A DNA stretch of 64,000 nt from Kitagawia praeruptora (GCA_037693485.1 CM075354.1:141073001-141137000), one strand, 5' to 3'; positions 1-12,880 are shown, counted from the stretch's first letter. Program-made: numbers and translations. Notes: a model not told the origin generated them from the letters alone.

Positions 1-652
1 TCCTTTGTTCTTTCGGTTACTGATATGCATGTGTTATACCTTCATGTTTTGTTTCGTTAATTGTTTGCTTGGCCTTGGCTTGTTAAATACGATATATAAC
101 TGCCTCTATGTTGCTATTTTAGTCAATATTTCCAACATGTTGTCTCAAGGAGCAACCAGAACAGCCGCCTGTTCATTTTTTTTTCCCAACTCACAACATG
201 TCGGTCAAATATGTTATTTCTTGTAGAAACACAATAAGTTTTGATATAAATATATTTACGTAGATGCTACAAAGTAATTCAATGATATCGAAAAATTAAG
301 ACGGAAAAAATCAACGAGGAACTATGATATTCTATGTCTTACACAAGAAGCTCAAAATTTGATCTTAACTAGCAGGGCACCAATACAAAAATCTGTACTG
401 TATTGATCGATAATTAAATTGATAGATAAATGGTGAAATATAATTTGTAAGACACGTATTGATAAAATGATGTATACTCTCATGCTCTATGTATGTACAC
501 TATATAAGGTTAAAGTTGCGTACATCGGGATCTACCCGAGGTAAGCTAATGTTAGAGACAAATTCAGACATATTTTAGCTATACATGACAGACAAAACCT
601 GCAATTCTAATGAACCTGTATAGATTCTTGTAAAAGGGTTGCTAATGCATGA
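1..652. other. Sequence downstream of the aspartyl protease gene, no gene seen
   Basis: AT-rich sequence past the stop codon of the minus-strand protease gene. It probably holds that gene's 3' UTR near 500-652. No conserved protein, RNA gene or repeat structure is recognisable. The short open frames here lack any family motif. Confidence 0.5.
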
Positions 653-3600
653 CTAAAAGAGTAGAAACAGTAAAACGAGAAATCTGAAGCTAATTTCGAT
701 CAGGTCAGATGTATTTCTATTATATAATCGCGATGCGACTGAACTTTTATCTCTATTTAAAGATTTAGTTGCCGAATTTGGAATTTTGCGAGCACCTACT
801 CCTGCAGCAACAGCAGGAGGCACTTTAGTAGAGTTCCGTGACATTAGATGAGAGTGGCTCGAATCTTCAACCACGTATTGGCCTGCATGTGGATTAGATA
901 ATCATTTCGGATGTTCCATACAAATTGCCAAGCTGTAACCTACTGTAACTTAAAAGCAATACTTACAATCGGACTTCTTCCATCCAAGGATGCGATCTTC
1001 CCGATCAAAGACGATGCGGTATCCAGTCATGAAGTTCTCTGTATAATCAGTTGATACAGTTTAGTCAAGCAATTAACATGAATAGATAAACGAGCATACA
1101 ACAGTATCTTTGCAAATTAAAGACTGGATTGTCTCATTCAACAACGTTATTGGTATCTAGGCTCAGTTTTAGGTTAATTCTATATCTATTAACAGTCAAC
1201 CTAGTTAAGAGGTGCTTGTTTATATATTCTACACAGCCATAATTAGCTATTCACCGCAACTGCATAAAAGACTAAAGTCGGCATGCACAAACAAGAATCA
1301 CAGTTTAGAATATAAAGTTTGCATCAATTCAAACGACTTACGCCCAATTATACTCAAGTCTGCGCTCCTGATAACAGCAAGACAATATACTTGTTCGCTC
1401 TGCAGAATATGTGATAAGAATGAAAAAACATAATAATTACATATTCACAACTAAACACGGTATGTTAATCTCCTACCGGTGTGGAGATGATCACTATTGG
1501 ATCAATAACTGCAAGTTGCCCCCCGCCTTTCATATTTACACTCATGCTTGGGATTAAACTAGTACTTCTACCAGGGCTGCTTCATCATGAAAAAGGGGAA
1601 CAATTAGTCTCCAACCATTAGTTGACAGAACCAAGTGTGTCATTATGTAAAGGTCACCTCATATCATAACAATATTCGAAGGGGATCCTTGGATCAGCTG
1701 CACGTCGCTTATCTCGTATTTGTGAATGAAACTGCAGTTGCAAAAGTTGTTAGCCTAAAGAAACTGGAGAAAAATGTAGGTAACGTTACAAGTTTGAGCA
1801 TTTACACTCTCTGTAAGCCTCGTGTAGGCTGGGTTAATCAAATATGTGAAGGAGGTGCCAGAATCAAAAAGAGCAGGGAAGTCCAAGTTGATGAGAGCAG
1901 TACCCACGCGAATCTGAGTTAATGTGATATTGTAGCTTGGACTGAAAGCCAGTTTATATAATGTGAAACAAATTAGATTGCTAAATGAATGAGAAACTTG
2001 TTAACATTTCTGACATCAAAGTGAACTGTGAACATTTACCACTTACTGCAATTTTTCCATATTAAATGGGGTCTCTTCCTGGTCAAGGCTGCCTTTATCC
2101 CCGAAATCGATTCTCCCGTTCCCGTCTTGTCGAAAACACATGGAGAAAGAATTTGCAGTATAACCTTCATTAGACAAAATGCTTGGAACTGATATTTTTT
2201 CTAAACCTAGACCAAATAAACCATCAGGAGCAGCAACGTCTAGAAATGAACCGGTTTGCACCTGCCCGCAGCTACACAATCAAATTTGTACACTTTTATC
2301 GAAAGTCAAAACTAATCAAGATGCGAGTGAAAGAGACAGTTCATGCAGACTTAAGCTCTGTTACTTGTAAAAAAAGTTAGGGAAAGTGTTACACTCAGTT
2401 GGCTACTCACCCAAATGTGACGTACGTCTCAACAGCTTCTCGTTTTCCGTCTTCAGTTTTGAAATGCAGAACATCCTCCATAAGAATCCCAGAGGTAGAA
2501 GTTTCAGATGAGACATAGGAAACTGAGTACGGGCAATTGTTAAGTTCTCCACAGCCGTTCTGCTGTGCGCAAAAGCTGTTACTACAAGTAACTTTTTTGC
2601 TGGTTGATGACCTTGTCGGGCTATATATGCTAAGCTCAAAATTCTGGCACATAAACCCACGTTAGTTGAGTATTCATTTAAAAATCCACAGTGAGCTTAG
2701 ATAACAATTATATGGCAGGACATATGCATAATGCTGCATGAATATCAGCCAATATATTTCCAATCATCTAAAGCAAAAATGGACTTGAGCTACGAAGAGT
2801 ATGACGGAATATCTTTTAATTTTCAGTATCCACTATGGAAGACTGTATTGCAGCATTTTAGTTGAGCCAAAATGCCAAATCCAACTAAATACACAAATTC
2901 AGATATCATTTAAGCTTTATAACGCTTTCATGAAAACACCATAGATAACACAATAGAAGGTGTGTACTTATCTCTCTGATCCTTCATCCTAGTCAAACCC
3001 TTAACAACCAAACCTGATCTCTGCTCGATGAATTTTCGTAATGAAACCTTTGCGTCAATTTATACAGCAAATGATGACTACTATTACTGACTATCAATTG
3101 CAAATGTGTTCCAGTGAAGCCTCACAGAGGTGACAACATTACAAGCTTCCACCTCTTAAACCTACTAAATATGCAAGTCGAACTATTTTGCACCTCAGTT
3201 TCGTGACCATAGTCAATCTATGGTCAGTTTTCTAATATAAAAGATCTAGTCCCCGATCTTTCTTTTGTTTCTATTTAAAGATGATCGTTGACAGAACACT
3301 ATTAATCTATCAAGCAGATTAGTACATAGTACCCTACAAACGGACCTAGTCTTTCAAAAAGCCATGACAAATAAGAGGGCGTTTACATCATGCAACGGAA
3401 AACCTTATAAAAATGCTCAAACTAAGCAACCTAATAATTTTCCATATGCAAACAAGAATATTCATACAATCTATCCACAAGGAATCTCGGCCACACTATC
3501 ATGAGTAAGTATTCATTTACTATCATTTAAAATTTTAAGTTCATATACATCCAGAAGACATATAAAGATATCATACCAAACATTATAAAAAGAGGCAAGA

Positions 3601-3916
3601 AAAGAGAAACATACAGAGTCCTTAGGTGTATCTTCAATAGGTGCACATTGGTTACAGTCGCAAGGCACCCAAAACAAATCACTCCCAGTATCAAGTGCCA
3701 CCATAAATTTCATACCAGGTGTTCCCAAAGAAACCATTGTATAATGCAAACTATACACATCCAAAAAAAATCGAAACTTTATCAATTAAACCCAAACCCC
3801 TTTTCAAGAAACACATACACAGAGAGATAGAGAAAGGTAGAGAGAGAGAGAGAGAGACTTTATCAATTAAACCCAAACCCCTTTTCAAGAAACACATACA
3901 CACAGAGAGATAGAGA

Positions 3917-3959
<43 letters not shown>

Positions 3960-4388
3960 GAGAAGGGGATAGAGAGAGATTACACAAAAGCTTAGAAATT
4001 TATAAAGAAAAACACCCATTTTCAAGAAACACACACTTACACACACAATTCAACATAAGCAGATACACAATACTTACAATCCTAATGAGCTGATCCGAAA
4101 AGTAGCATTCCCATCAGAAAAAGTAAGAGGCAAATCTTGAGACTCGGAAAGCCTCCGGCGCCGGTACCGGAGAAGATGATCATGATTAGCCAACTGGGAA
4201 TAATACTCAACAGTCCCTTTTTCCGGCCAATTTCCGGCGAAAAAATTATTCCGGGAACTCTCCGACCAATTCTTGACTGACCAAGAAAACCTATGGTGAA
4301 TATCAGAAGTAAAAATTCTTGCATTGCAGCTCTGAATTGCCCATATGGACACAAAAATAATCAAGAAAATGCAGAAAAAACTACACAT
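653..4388 (-). CDS. Aspartyl protease, A1 (pepsin-like) family, ten exons
   Basis: Predicted secreted or membrane-anchored aspartic peptidase. Exons on the minus strand: 4388-4078, 3750-3615, 2643-2411, 2271-2047, 1941-1806, 1731-1658, 1576-1477, 1399-1342, 1038-967 and 882-653. All introns are GT-AG, and the join is in frame for 524 residues. Seen: a signal-peptide-like hydrophobic start (about 1-23); the first catalytic motif DTGS at about 124-127, followed by a CDCNQC cysteine cluster; a glycine-rich flap and body region; the second catalytic motif DSGTS at about 328; the FDREDRILGWKKSDC block typical of plant A1 proteases; and a hydrophobic C-terminus (about 508-524) that could be a GPI-attachment signal. 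The layout and length match plant aspartyl protease family members of the At4g35880/At2g17760 type (recalled, not searched). The first ATG, 4388, gives the signal peptide; the next candidate start is in another frame. The gene looks intact. Substrate unknown. Confidence 0.93.
3773..3965. repeat. Duplicated 80-bp unit and (GA)n microsatellite in intron 1
   Basis: Within intron 1 of the protease gene a unit starting ACTTTATCAATTAAACCC and ending in an ACACAGAGAGATAGAG tract occurs twice in direct orientation (about 3773-3840 and 3857-3925). A long GA run follows. A partial third trace (TTTTCAAGAAACACACAC) lies near 4019. It looks like local slippage or duplication; reading frames inside it are artefacts of the repeat. 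Confidence 0.8.
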
Positions 4389-4552
4389 TCTTGAAATTAA
4401 AAAAATGGGTTTTTGATGGGAGATTGTAGATCTTGGTGGTGTGTTTTTAAGGGATGCGGTAAAAAAACAAGAAAGTTACAGTGGGGTGAAATTTACTTGG
4501 ATAAATGAAGGGGAGAGTTATGGTTTTGCTGTCTTGTATGGAGTATTGTGTG

Positions 4553-4565
4553 TATATTTTATACA
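4553..4565 (-). promoter_or_regulatory. Likely TATA box of the aspartyl protease gene
   Basis: The minus strand reads TGTATAAAATATA about 165 bases upstream of the protease ATG. A pyrimidine-rich leader lies between. Position and sequence fit a plant core promoter, but no transcript data are available. Confidence 0.5.
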
Positions 4566-4722
4566 TACAAGTATACAACACGTATGCAATATGAGGAAAG
4601 GTTTAGGGTCATTGTCATGATTTCAGGTAGAAACGTATGTAACATGAGAAGAAAGGTTTAGGGTCGACTTTGAAAGAAAAAGATATTTGGAAAGTGAAAT
4701 GCTACTCGATTCTTTATTATAA

Positions 4723-7700
4723 CTAGCATTTTGCCCGTAATTCGTACACGGTATTTTATTTAATTTAAAATGATAATACCAAAAATTTAACAAATTTGAT
4801 TGATTTCTTAAAACATTTTATTTAATTTAAATTGACAATACCAAAAATTTAACAAATTAATTTGATTGATTTCTTAAAAAGATATTGTATGCAATTATAT
4901 AAATAATCAATTCTTAGAAAAATATTATATACAGTTATATAAGTATTTAATAAAATAATGATATACTAAAATTTATATAAAAAAGTAGCATACAATTCTA
5001 TTTTAACAATGTTGAAAATTTATTTAATCCATCAAAATCTGCAGTAAAAGTAATAAATATTTTTACAAATATTGTTCTCTAATTGAAAACAATAATAAAT
5101 TGTCTTCATTATTCAAATGCGGAAATGATAATCCCTTCACCCCCAGTGGCTCCAAAACATTAAAAGGCTCCAAAACATTAAACCTCATATAATATCAATA
5201 ACATATTATATTAACTATGAGACCTCATAGTTAATATGTAAATGTTGGAGAACAATGAGACCACATTTCAAGCAATTTTTAATTTTTTTTGTTATTTTTT
5301 TTTATGAATGGATAGAGGGTAGAATTATAAGACTTTTGTGTGAAGATGCCCCTAGCGGGGCCTTTTAAAATAGCTTGAAATGTAGCGAATATGTGTTTTC
5401 TCACTGTTCTCATTTTAATTTTTTTTGTTGAATTGATAGAGGGTAGAATTATAAGAATTTTTTTTGTGAAGATGCCCCTAGCGGGGCACTTTAAAATAGC
5501 TTGAAATGTAATGAATATGTGCGTTCTCACTATTCTCATTCTCACCTGAACATGACCATTAAACTGTATTAGTAAATTCATGTATGAAAATACAGTGTAT
5601 ATATTTTTAATATAGATTTTTTTATTAAAAATAAATAAATTATACAATTAAATAAGCAAGCCAAAATATCAGATAAATATTCTAGTAGATTTATAGTTTA
5701 TGTTCAAATTAAGGTCTATCACCATGGCTCTCGCTTTCTGAAATTGTTGATTTTTTTATTGACTTTATTATATTAAAAGTATGTTCTTATTGAAACGAAT
5801 ATAATAATTTGAATTTGAATATATTTTTAAACTACTTATTTTGATGGGTTGTTAATTTTTTTGTGATCAACTTAGATGGGTGACCAAAAATAAAATTAAT
5901 GGGAATACATAAACCCATTACCCACGTTATGATAAACAATACCTATAAAATGGAAGTTGCTTATGTGGTTCATGCTTGTTAATTACTTCAATACTTCATT
6001 AGCTTGATCATCATGTAGACTATCTTTCTTTTTATCACTTATGTTGCTGCTATGTAGTCTATCTGTAACTAAAATCTTTCTTTTTATCACTTATGTTGTT
6101 GCTATGTAGTCTATCTGTAACTAAACATCTCTCTCTACATGTAATCTATATTTATAAATGCAAACTTCCTCTTGTATTGTATTTTGTTTTCAATATTTAA
6201 AATTATGTAGCTGGAGCCGGAGGAGAAGAGAAAGGCTGGAGGTGCAATCGTAGTACTACAACATTACTGAAAATAAGTACAATATCATAATAGAATTTTT
6301 TGTTCCAATCTAAATTGGGTCGCTCCAAATGTTGTGTAATGACAAAAGGGGGCATTAAAGAAATAAAGAAGATTAAAAAAAATGAGGGATAATACTATTT
6401 ACCAAAAACACAGGTCTCCGTAAGAAGCTCACTTATTCACTTTTATCTTCAAATAATGTATGATTACAAATTATAACAATCACATTTTCTACTACCTATT
6501 CTCTCTCAAAAAGCCAACTAAATTGAAAAAGGGAAAAGTTAGTGCTTTTATATTTTAATATGGAGCTCAAGTGAAAGTGCTAAATATGTGATCATATATG
6601 AAGTGAAATTGAACGCGAGTAAAGAAGATATTTAGAGCATAAATAAGAGCAATGTTGCCTGACCCAGAGGGTGAGGCTTGTGACGTGGGTCTGAACTTTT
6701 AAGTATGTTATTCCATAGTCCATTCGGAGACATCCGATAAAAAGTATGCTATTCCATAAAACCTTCTGGTACGTAGCATGTCTACCCCATGAACCTTAAG
6801 TTGAACAAATCCATAAAGAACATAAACTTGCTTGAAAACAAAATAATGTCTATAAGTATCAAATTGAGTCCCAAGATTTATTTACAAATAACATGGTCTG
6901 TACTGTGTCAATGTTATTAACTGGTAATCTTTCCAACTACCTTTGTTATTATGACATGTAAAATCGAAAATTGAAAGGCCAATCAAATATTTTAAAGGTA
7001 CCTTTCTGGTGTCCTGTATATTATTATAACATCGGGTAATTCATTAAAACTTTAATTCTTAAATTCCAAACCAAAATCAAAACAAAACAAATATTATCCT
7101 GTCTAATTTTTAATACTGTGAAATCAATAAAAACTTAACTCTTATGGCCAAACTAAAAATCGGAACCAAACATATATGACCCCTACGGAGGTCTAGTACA
7201 CATACCTTAACCCTACTTCAAGGAGTTGAGATGTTAATTTGGTGAAAAACCCAGCTTTCAAAATCTGAAAAGTGCATTTAATTATTAGTACTATAATATT
7301 ATTATTTTATTTTTATTAAATAGAATCGCCCGTGATATAATTGGAAAAAGAGAGATTTTCGTAAGAGAAAGGAAAAACGGTAACATGTTTGAAAAAGATA
7401 ACCGTCCATGATACAATTGGAAAAAGAGAGATTTTAGTTAAAGAACAGAGAAAAGGTAACGTATTTTGGCTCAAAAAGGTAATTGATTAGTTAATACTAA
7501 TTATAATATAATTATGTTATTTTATTATACAAAATTGATCGTAGTTTTTAAAAAAGGAGAAATTTTAGTTAGATAAAATGTAAAAGATATTGTATTTTAC
7601 CTAAGAAGGAAATTATTAAGTGATTGAAAAATAGAAAAGGTAATATGTTCAACCTGAAAAAGGAAATTGATTAATAAAGGAGAAATTTTAATTAGATAAA

Positions 7701-8035
7701 ATATAAAAATATTTTATTTTACCTGAAAAAGGAAATTATTTAGTTTTTGAAAAATAGAAAAGATAATATGTTTAACCTGAAAAGGGAAATTAATTAGTTA
7801 GTACGACGGAAATTTTAGTTAGATAAAATAAAAAAGATTTTGAATTTACCTGAAAAAGAGAATTATTTATTTATTAAAAAAATAGAGAAGATAATATGTT
7901 TAACCTGAAAAAAGAAATTAATTAGTTAGTAAGTTGGATTTTATTTGAGTAATGGTAAATAAATAAAATCAATAAGTACCGTACCGACTGACCGACCAAA
8001 CTTTTAATGTTTCGGCTTTTATAATATAGTATAGA
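4723..8035 (-). mobile_element. Helitron, full-length, non-autonomous
   Basis: On the minus strand the element starts TCTATACTATATTATAAAAG (8035 downwards), a typical plant Helitron 5' end. It ends with a small hairpin (CCGT...ACGG), a few bases, and CTAG at 4726-4723. The flanks are A (5') and T (3'), as expected for A|T insertion without target duplication. Joining the flanks gives a sequence ending in TTAGTGGTTAGAAG that closely matches uninterrupted copies near 10541-10575 and 10820-10850, which act as empty-site relatives. No Rep/helicase frame is present, so mobility would depend on an autonomous partner. The body includes AT-rich sequence and a doubled block at 5300-5530. Much of it recurs inverted at 20312-22831. 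Confidence 0.82.
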
Positions 8036-8225
8036 TTTTATTAGTGGTTAGAAGATATAATGTTATATTTTTGGGTATGTATTAATTATTGTAATATTAT
8101 GATTTAAATTAAAAGTCAACGTGTTTTAATTAGAGAGAATAAATTATTGATTGAAAGATATAATATTTTAGGTATTTATAAAAATTTGAACCTTGAAATT
8201 TTAGTAAATAAATTTAATCATGTAA
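8036..8225. repeat. Host repeat between two Helitrons
   Basis: This 190-base segment (TTAGTGGTTAGAAGATATAA and onward to AATTTAATCATGTAA) is a copy of the repeat found at 10553-10740 and 10990-11100 and, inverted, at 19600-19960. It forms the target DNA that the two flanking Helitrons interrupted. Confidence 0.7.
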
Positions 8226-10477
8226 TCTATACTATTATATAAAAGCCGAAACATTAAAAGTTTGGTTGGTTGGTCGGTCGGTCGGTACGGTACCTGTTGA
8301 TTTTACTTATTTACCCTTACTAAATTACAGATTTACTAACTAATCAATTTCCTTCTTGAGGTTAAACATATTATCTTTTCTATTTTTCAATAACTAAATA
8401 ATTTCCTTTTTCAGGTAAAATACAATATCCTTTTATATATTATCTAACTAAAATTTATCCTTTATTAATCGATTTCCTTTTTCAGGTTAAACATATTACC
8501 TTTTCTATTTTTCAATAACTAAATAATTTATTTTTTCAGGTAAAATAGAATATCTTTCACATTTTATTTAACTAAAATTTCCTCTCTTTTTTTAAATAGT
8601 ACAAGCAGATTTGTTTAATAAAGTAACATAACTATATTACTATTAACATCAATTACCTTTTTCACCCAAAACACGTTACCTTTTCTTTTTTCTCTAACTA
8701 ACATCTATCTTTTTCCAATTATATCATGTACGATTACCTTTTTCAACCAAAACACGTTACCTTTTTTCTTTTCTCTTACTAAAACCTCTATTTTTCCAAT
8801 TATATCACACATGTTTCTATTTATAAAATTAAAATAATAATATTTTAATACTAATAATTAATCGGTTACCTTTTCAGCTAAAACGTATCATCTTTTCTAT
8901 TATTCTAATTATATTTCTTTTTTTTTTCCTAAAAATATCACGGGCAACACTAATTTCTCATTTTCTAAAAACTATGAGCAATTTATTTAGTAAAATGACA
9001 TAATTAAATTATAATTATATAAGCTAATCAATTACTTTTTTCACATAAATCATGTCATCATTTTAATTTTCATGTTATCTTTCTATTTTCTATAACTAAA
9101 ATCTCTCCTTTTCCAATTATATCAAGGGCGGCTCTATTTAATAAAATAGACTAATATTTTTTAATATTAATAATTAATCGATTACCTTTTTCAGCTAAAA
9201 CATATCATCTTTTCTATATTTTCTAACTAAAATCCTTCTTTTAATAGAAATATCACGACAATATTAATTTCTCCTTTTCTAAAAATATTACGTGAAATTA
9301 TATTTAGTAAAATAAGATATTTAAATTATAATTACTAGAAACTAATCAATTACCTTTTTCACCTAGAACATGTTTCCTTTTTAATTTTCTCTAACTAAAT
9401 ACTATCTTTTTCTAATCATATCACGGGCATTCTATTTAATAAAATAAAATAATAATTTTATAATTACCAATAATTAACCAATTACCTTTTTTCAACTAAA
9501 ACCTATCATCTTTTCTATATTTTCTAACTAAAATTCCTCTATTTCTAGAAATATCACGGATAACATTTAATATAATTATTATCAAATTATCTCATATAAA
9601 AATAATATTATAATATAATAATAATAATTAATTGATTACCTTTTCAGCTAAAACGTATAATCTTTTCTATTTTTTCTAATTAAATTTCTTTTTTTTCTAA
9701 AAATATCACGGGCAACACTAATTTCTCATTTTCTAAAAACTATGAACAATTTATTTAGTAAAATGACATAATTAAATTATAATTATATAAGCTAATCAAT
9801 TACCTTTTTCACATAAATCATGTAATCTTTTTAATTTTCACGTTACCATCCTATTTTCTCTAACTAAAATATCTCCTTTTCCAATTATATCAAGGGCGGT
9901 TCTATTTAATAAAATAGCCTAATAATATTTTAATATTAATAATTAAACGATTACCTTTTTCAACTAAAGCCTAAAACATATCATCTTTTCTATATTTTCT
10001 AACTAAAATCCTTTTTTTAAAAGAAATATCACGACAATATTAATTTCTCCTTTTCTAAAAATATTACGTGAAATTATATTTTGTAAAATAAGATAATTAA
10101 ATTATAATTACTATAAACTAATCAATTTTTACATAGAACATGTTGCCTTTTTAATTTTCTCTAACTAAATTCTATCTTTTTCTAATCATATCACAGACAT
10201 TCTATTTAATAAAATAAAATAATAATTTTATAATTACCAATAATGAATCGATTACCTTTTTCAACTAAAACCTATCATCTTTTTTATATTTTCTAACTAA
10301 AATTCCTCCAATTCTAGAAATATCACGGATAACATTTATATAATTATTATCAAATTATCTAATATAAAAATGTAAGTCTCGAAAATTTATGTTTTAAAAA
10401 ATTAATTTAAATAAATGAAAAAATTCATATAATATTAAAATAAAAAAAATCCGTGCATCGCACGGGTTTTAAGCTAG
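8226..10477 (+). mobile_element. Helitron, full-length, non-autonomous
   Basis: It starts TCTATACTATTATATAAAAG after A at 8225. It ends with a CCGTGCATCGCACGG hairpin (10451-10465), TTTTAAG and CTAG (10474-10477) before T at 10478. These are the hallmarks of a Helitron. The flanks join to ATGTAA|TATACTTAATCATTAG, matching the uninterrupted relative at about 10741-10760. No target duplication and no coding capacity. The interior is built of AT-rich blocks of the form 'CCTTTTTCA...AAAACAT...ACTAAAAT', repeated many times, so the element may have grown by internal duplication. Confidence 0.85.
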
Positions 10478-11160
10478 TATACTTAATCATTAGATCTAAT
10501 AATTCTAATTTTTAACTAAAAATCTAACTTTGTATATGAATTTTTATTATATTTTGTTAGTGGTTAAAAGATATGATGTCATATTTTTGTGTATGTATTA
10601 ATTATTGCAATATTATGTTTTAAATTAAAAGTCAACGTGGTTTAATTAGAGAAAGAAAAAAAAATTATTGATTGGAAAATATGATATTTTAGGTATTTAT
10701 AAAAATTTGAACCTTGAAATTTTAGTAAATAAATTTAATCATGTAATATATTTAATCATTAGATCTAACCGTTCTAATTTTTAACTAAAAATCTAACGGA
10801 TATTATTCGTTGTACACGAATTTTTATTATATTCTGTTAGTGGTTAGAAGATATGATGTTATATTTTTGGGTATGTACTTAGTAAATAAATTTAATCATG
10901 TAATATATTTAATCATTAGATCTAACAATTCTAATTTTTAACTAAAAATCTAACGGATATTATTCGTTGTATACGAATTTTTATTATATTTTGTTAGTGG
11001 TTAGAAGATATGATGTCATATTTTTGGGTATGTATTAATTATTACAATATTATGTTTTAAATTAAAAGTCAACGTGTTTTAGTTAGAGAGAAAAAAAATT
11101 ATTGATTGGAAGATATGATATTTTATGTATTTATAAAAGATAATATCATCAATTATAAGT
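10478..11160. repeat. Direct repeats of the Helitron target sequence
   Basis: Three partial copies of a unit with TTAATCATTAGATCTAA, TCTAACGGATATTATTCGT and TTAGTGGTTAGAAGATATGA occur in direct order (near 10484, 10741 and 10905). The same unit is inverted at about 19600-19960. No gene is seen. Confidence 0.65.
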
Positions 11161-11690
11161 AAACATCTTTAATTGAAAAAGGCAATAAGCTAATTATTTG
11201 GGTTGATCCAATTGTATCGCTCCAAATGTTGATTAGAGAGAAAAAAATTATTGATTGGAAGATATGATATTTTAGGTATTTATAAAAGGTAATATCATAT
11301 AAATTATAAGTAAACATCTTTTAATTGAAAAAGGCAATCGGCTAATTATCATTAATTATATTATTAATAAAAAAATGAAGGATGATAATAGAGGTTTAGA
11401 TTTGGGTCAATCCAATTGGGTCGATCCAAATGTTGTGTAATGATAAAAAATAGTATAGATTTAGATTTGGGTCGATCCAATCTAAATTGGGTCGCTCCAA
11501 ATGTTGTGTAATGACAAAAAGGGACATCAAAGAAACAAAGAAGATTAAAAAAAGAAAGGATAAAAACAGTAATTTTCCTGTGTAATGACAAAAAAGGGAA
11601 TCAAAAAAATAAAGAAGATTAAAAAAATGAAGGATAAAAGCAGTAATTTTCAAAATGCAATACTAGCAAACATTAGGAATATATTGATAT
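11161..11690. repeat. Dispersed repeat with GGGTCGCTCCAAATGTTG core
   Basis: Several minus-oriented copies of a roughly 150-base block are recognised by the core GGGTCGCTCCAAATGTTGTG. It recurs near 6310 and, on the opposite strand, near 14150, 15335, 17110, 19405, 20045, 20130 and 21245. The block may be the arm of a small TE or part of the Helitron bodies. No coding potential. Confidence 0.6.
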
Positions 11691-11698
11691 TGATATGG

Positions 11699-11961
11699 TA
11701 CTCCTTCTGTCTCTTAAAATTTTTCCAGTTTACCTTTATCACGTTTGCCAACGCACACTTTTGATCGTTAATATTTTTAATTTCGTATTAGTTTTAAATA
11801 TAAAAATTTCACTGTATTAAAGTACTCATAAATACGAATCCAACAAGATCACTCATGACTATATTTGGACTTATAGATTAGACGTAAATTAGTAATTTGT
11901 CTCATGTTATGAACAATCCCAACATATTAAATGAGAAAAGAATTGTGAGACGGAGGGAATA
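11699..11961. mobile_element. Stowaway-type MITE
   Basis: The terminal inverted repeats CTCCTTCTGTCTC and GAGACGGAGGGAA are flanked by TA on both sides (11699-11700 and 11960-11961). The element is about 259 bases and AT-rich. Terminal sequence, TA duplication and size match plant Stowaway (Tc1/mariner) MITEs. Confidence 0.8.
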
Positions 11962-11998
11962 TAAATTTTGGGTGATTTCATGTCTCCTTTTGTGTCCC

Positions 11999-12111
11999 CT
12001 ATACAAAATGGGTGTCCCCGACGGGGCCCATTGTAAGAAAAATGGAAATAAAAATATTTTATTTCTATTTTCCTTACAATGGACCCCGCCAGAAGCACCA
12101 ATTTTGTATAG
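11999..12111. repeat. Long imperfect hairpin, about 55-base arms
   Basis: The arms 11999-12053 and 12057-12111 are inverse complements with about 46 of 55 positions pairing, and almost no loop. Related CTATACAAAATGGGTG-like words occur just outside. It could be a tiny MITE remnant or a foldback; no transcript evidence. Confidence 0.7.
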
Positions 12112-12750
12112 AGACCTGCCAGGAGCATCCATTTTGTATAGAATACACAGAAGGGGGCATGGAGAAGGGGACAGAAGATCCGGGCTCATAAATTTAACAT
12201 TTTTCGAAAAGAGAAAACTGTTTCTGAGGTTGTCTCAGGAGACTTACCTGAGGTTATTGTGTAAATAGCTATGACAGTTTTGTAAATATTTGTAACTTTT
12301 TTAAAAAATTCTAAAATTACAATTGTACCCTCGTGCATTAATATGGAGAATTTTAGTTAGCTCAGGGAATTTTCCTGAGGTAACCTCAGGAACATCAAAC
12401 CCTTTCGAAAATATATTTTACTAATTCAGAACTCAAATATCTAGAGATGTGATTTGTGATCTATGACTATGATATATGAATATATCTAAAATTTAACTTC
12501 TCCCGATCGTCAAAGAATCATTTCTCAACAAGTAGTGTCAAAAGGATCTTAAATTAATTAGTAAAAAAAAAGATCTTAAATTTGTCAAGGCTCGTTTCAA
12601 ATAAATAAAAGATTGTTTGGTTCAGGGTATGGGTGATGACCCAAAATATTCATATGGGATCCATGTTGGCCATTTTACTGACGGGACACGATACATCGTG
12701 TATCGTGATATGAGGGGTGTTGCGGAACACGATCTTTCGTAATAGGGCAT
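12112..12750. other. Intergenic, no feature recognised
   Basis: Low-complexity AT-rich sequence inside the spacer of the quasi-palindromic block. No coding region or recognisable terminal repeats were found. Confidence 0.4.
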
Positions 12751-12880
12751 GATACGGAACTGAGTCTTCCGTGTTATGCATGATACGGAAGACCATGCTC
12801 TGTGACTGTGCTGCGCACCCACCTAACAAGGGACACGGTCCACCGTATCATGCATAACACGGAAGACTCAGTTCCGTATC
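12751..12880. repeat. Perfect 38-base inverted repeat with 54-base loop
   Basis: Left arm 12751-12788 (starting GATACGGAACTGAGTC) is an exact inverse complement of 12843-12880. Related words (GATACGG, AACACGGA, ACGGAGGACGATTC) recur around it from 12680 to 12950, so the hairpin sits in a small cluster of CGG-containing repeats that is GC-richer than its surroundings. Confidence 0.85.

Noticed and set aside
3719..3987. Open frames on both strands rich in Glu-Arg or Ser-Leu
   Set aside because: They come from the duplicated unit and the (GA)n tract in intron 1 of the protease gene.
5279..5647. 122-residue open frame on the minus strand
   Set aside because: It is a translation of the doubled block in a Helitron, has no domain, and its inverse copy is not conserved as a frame.
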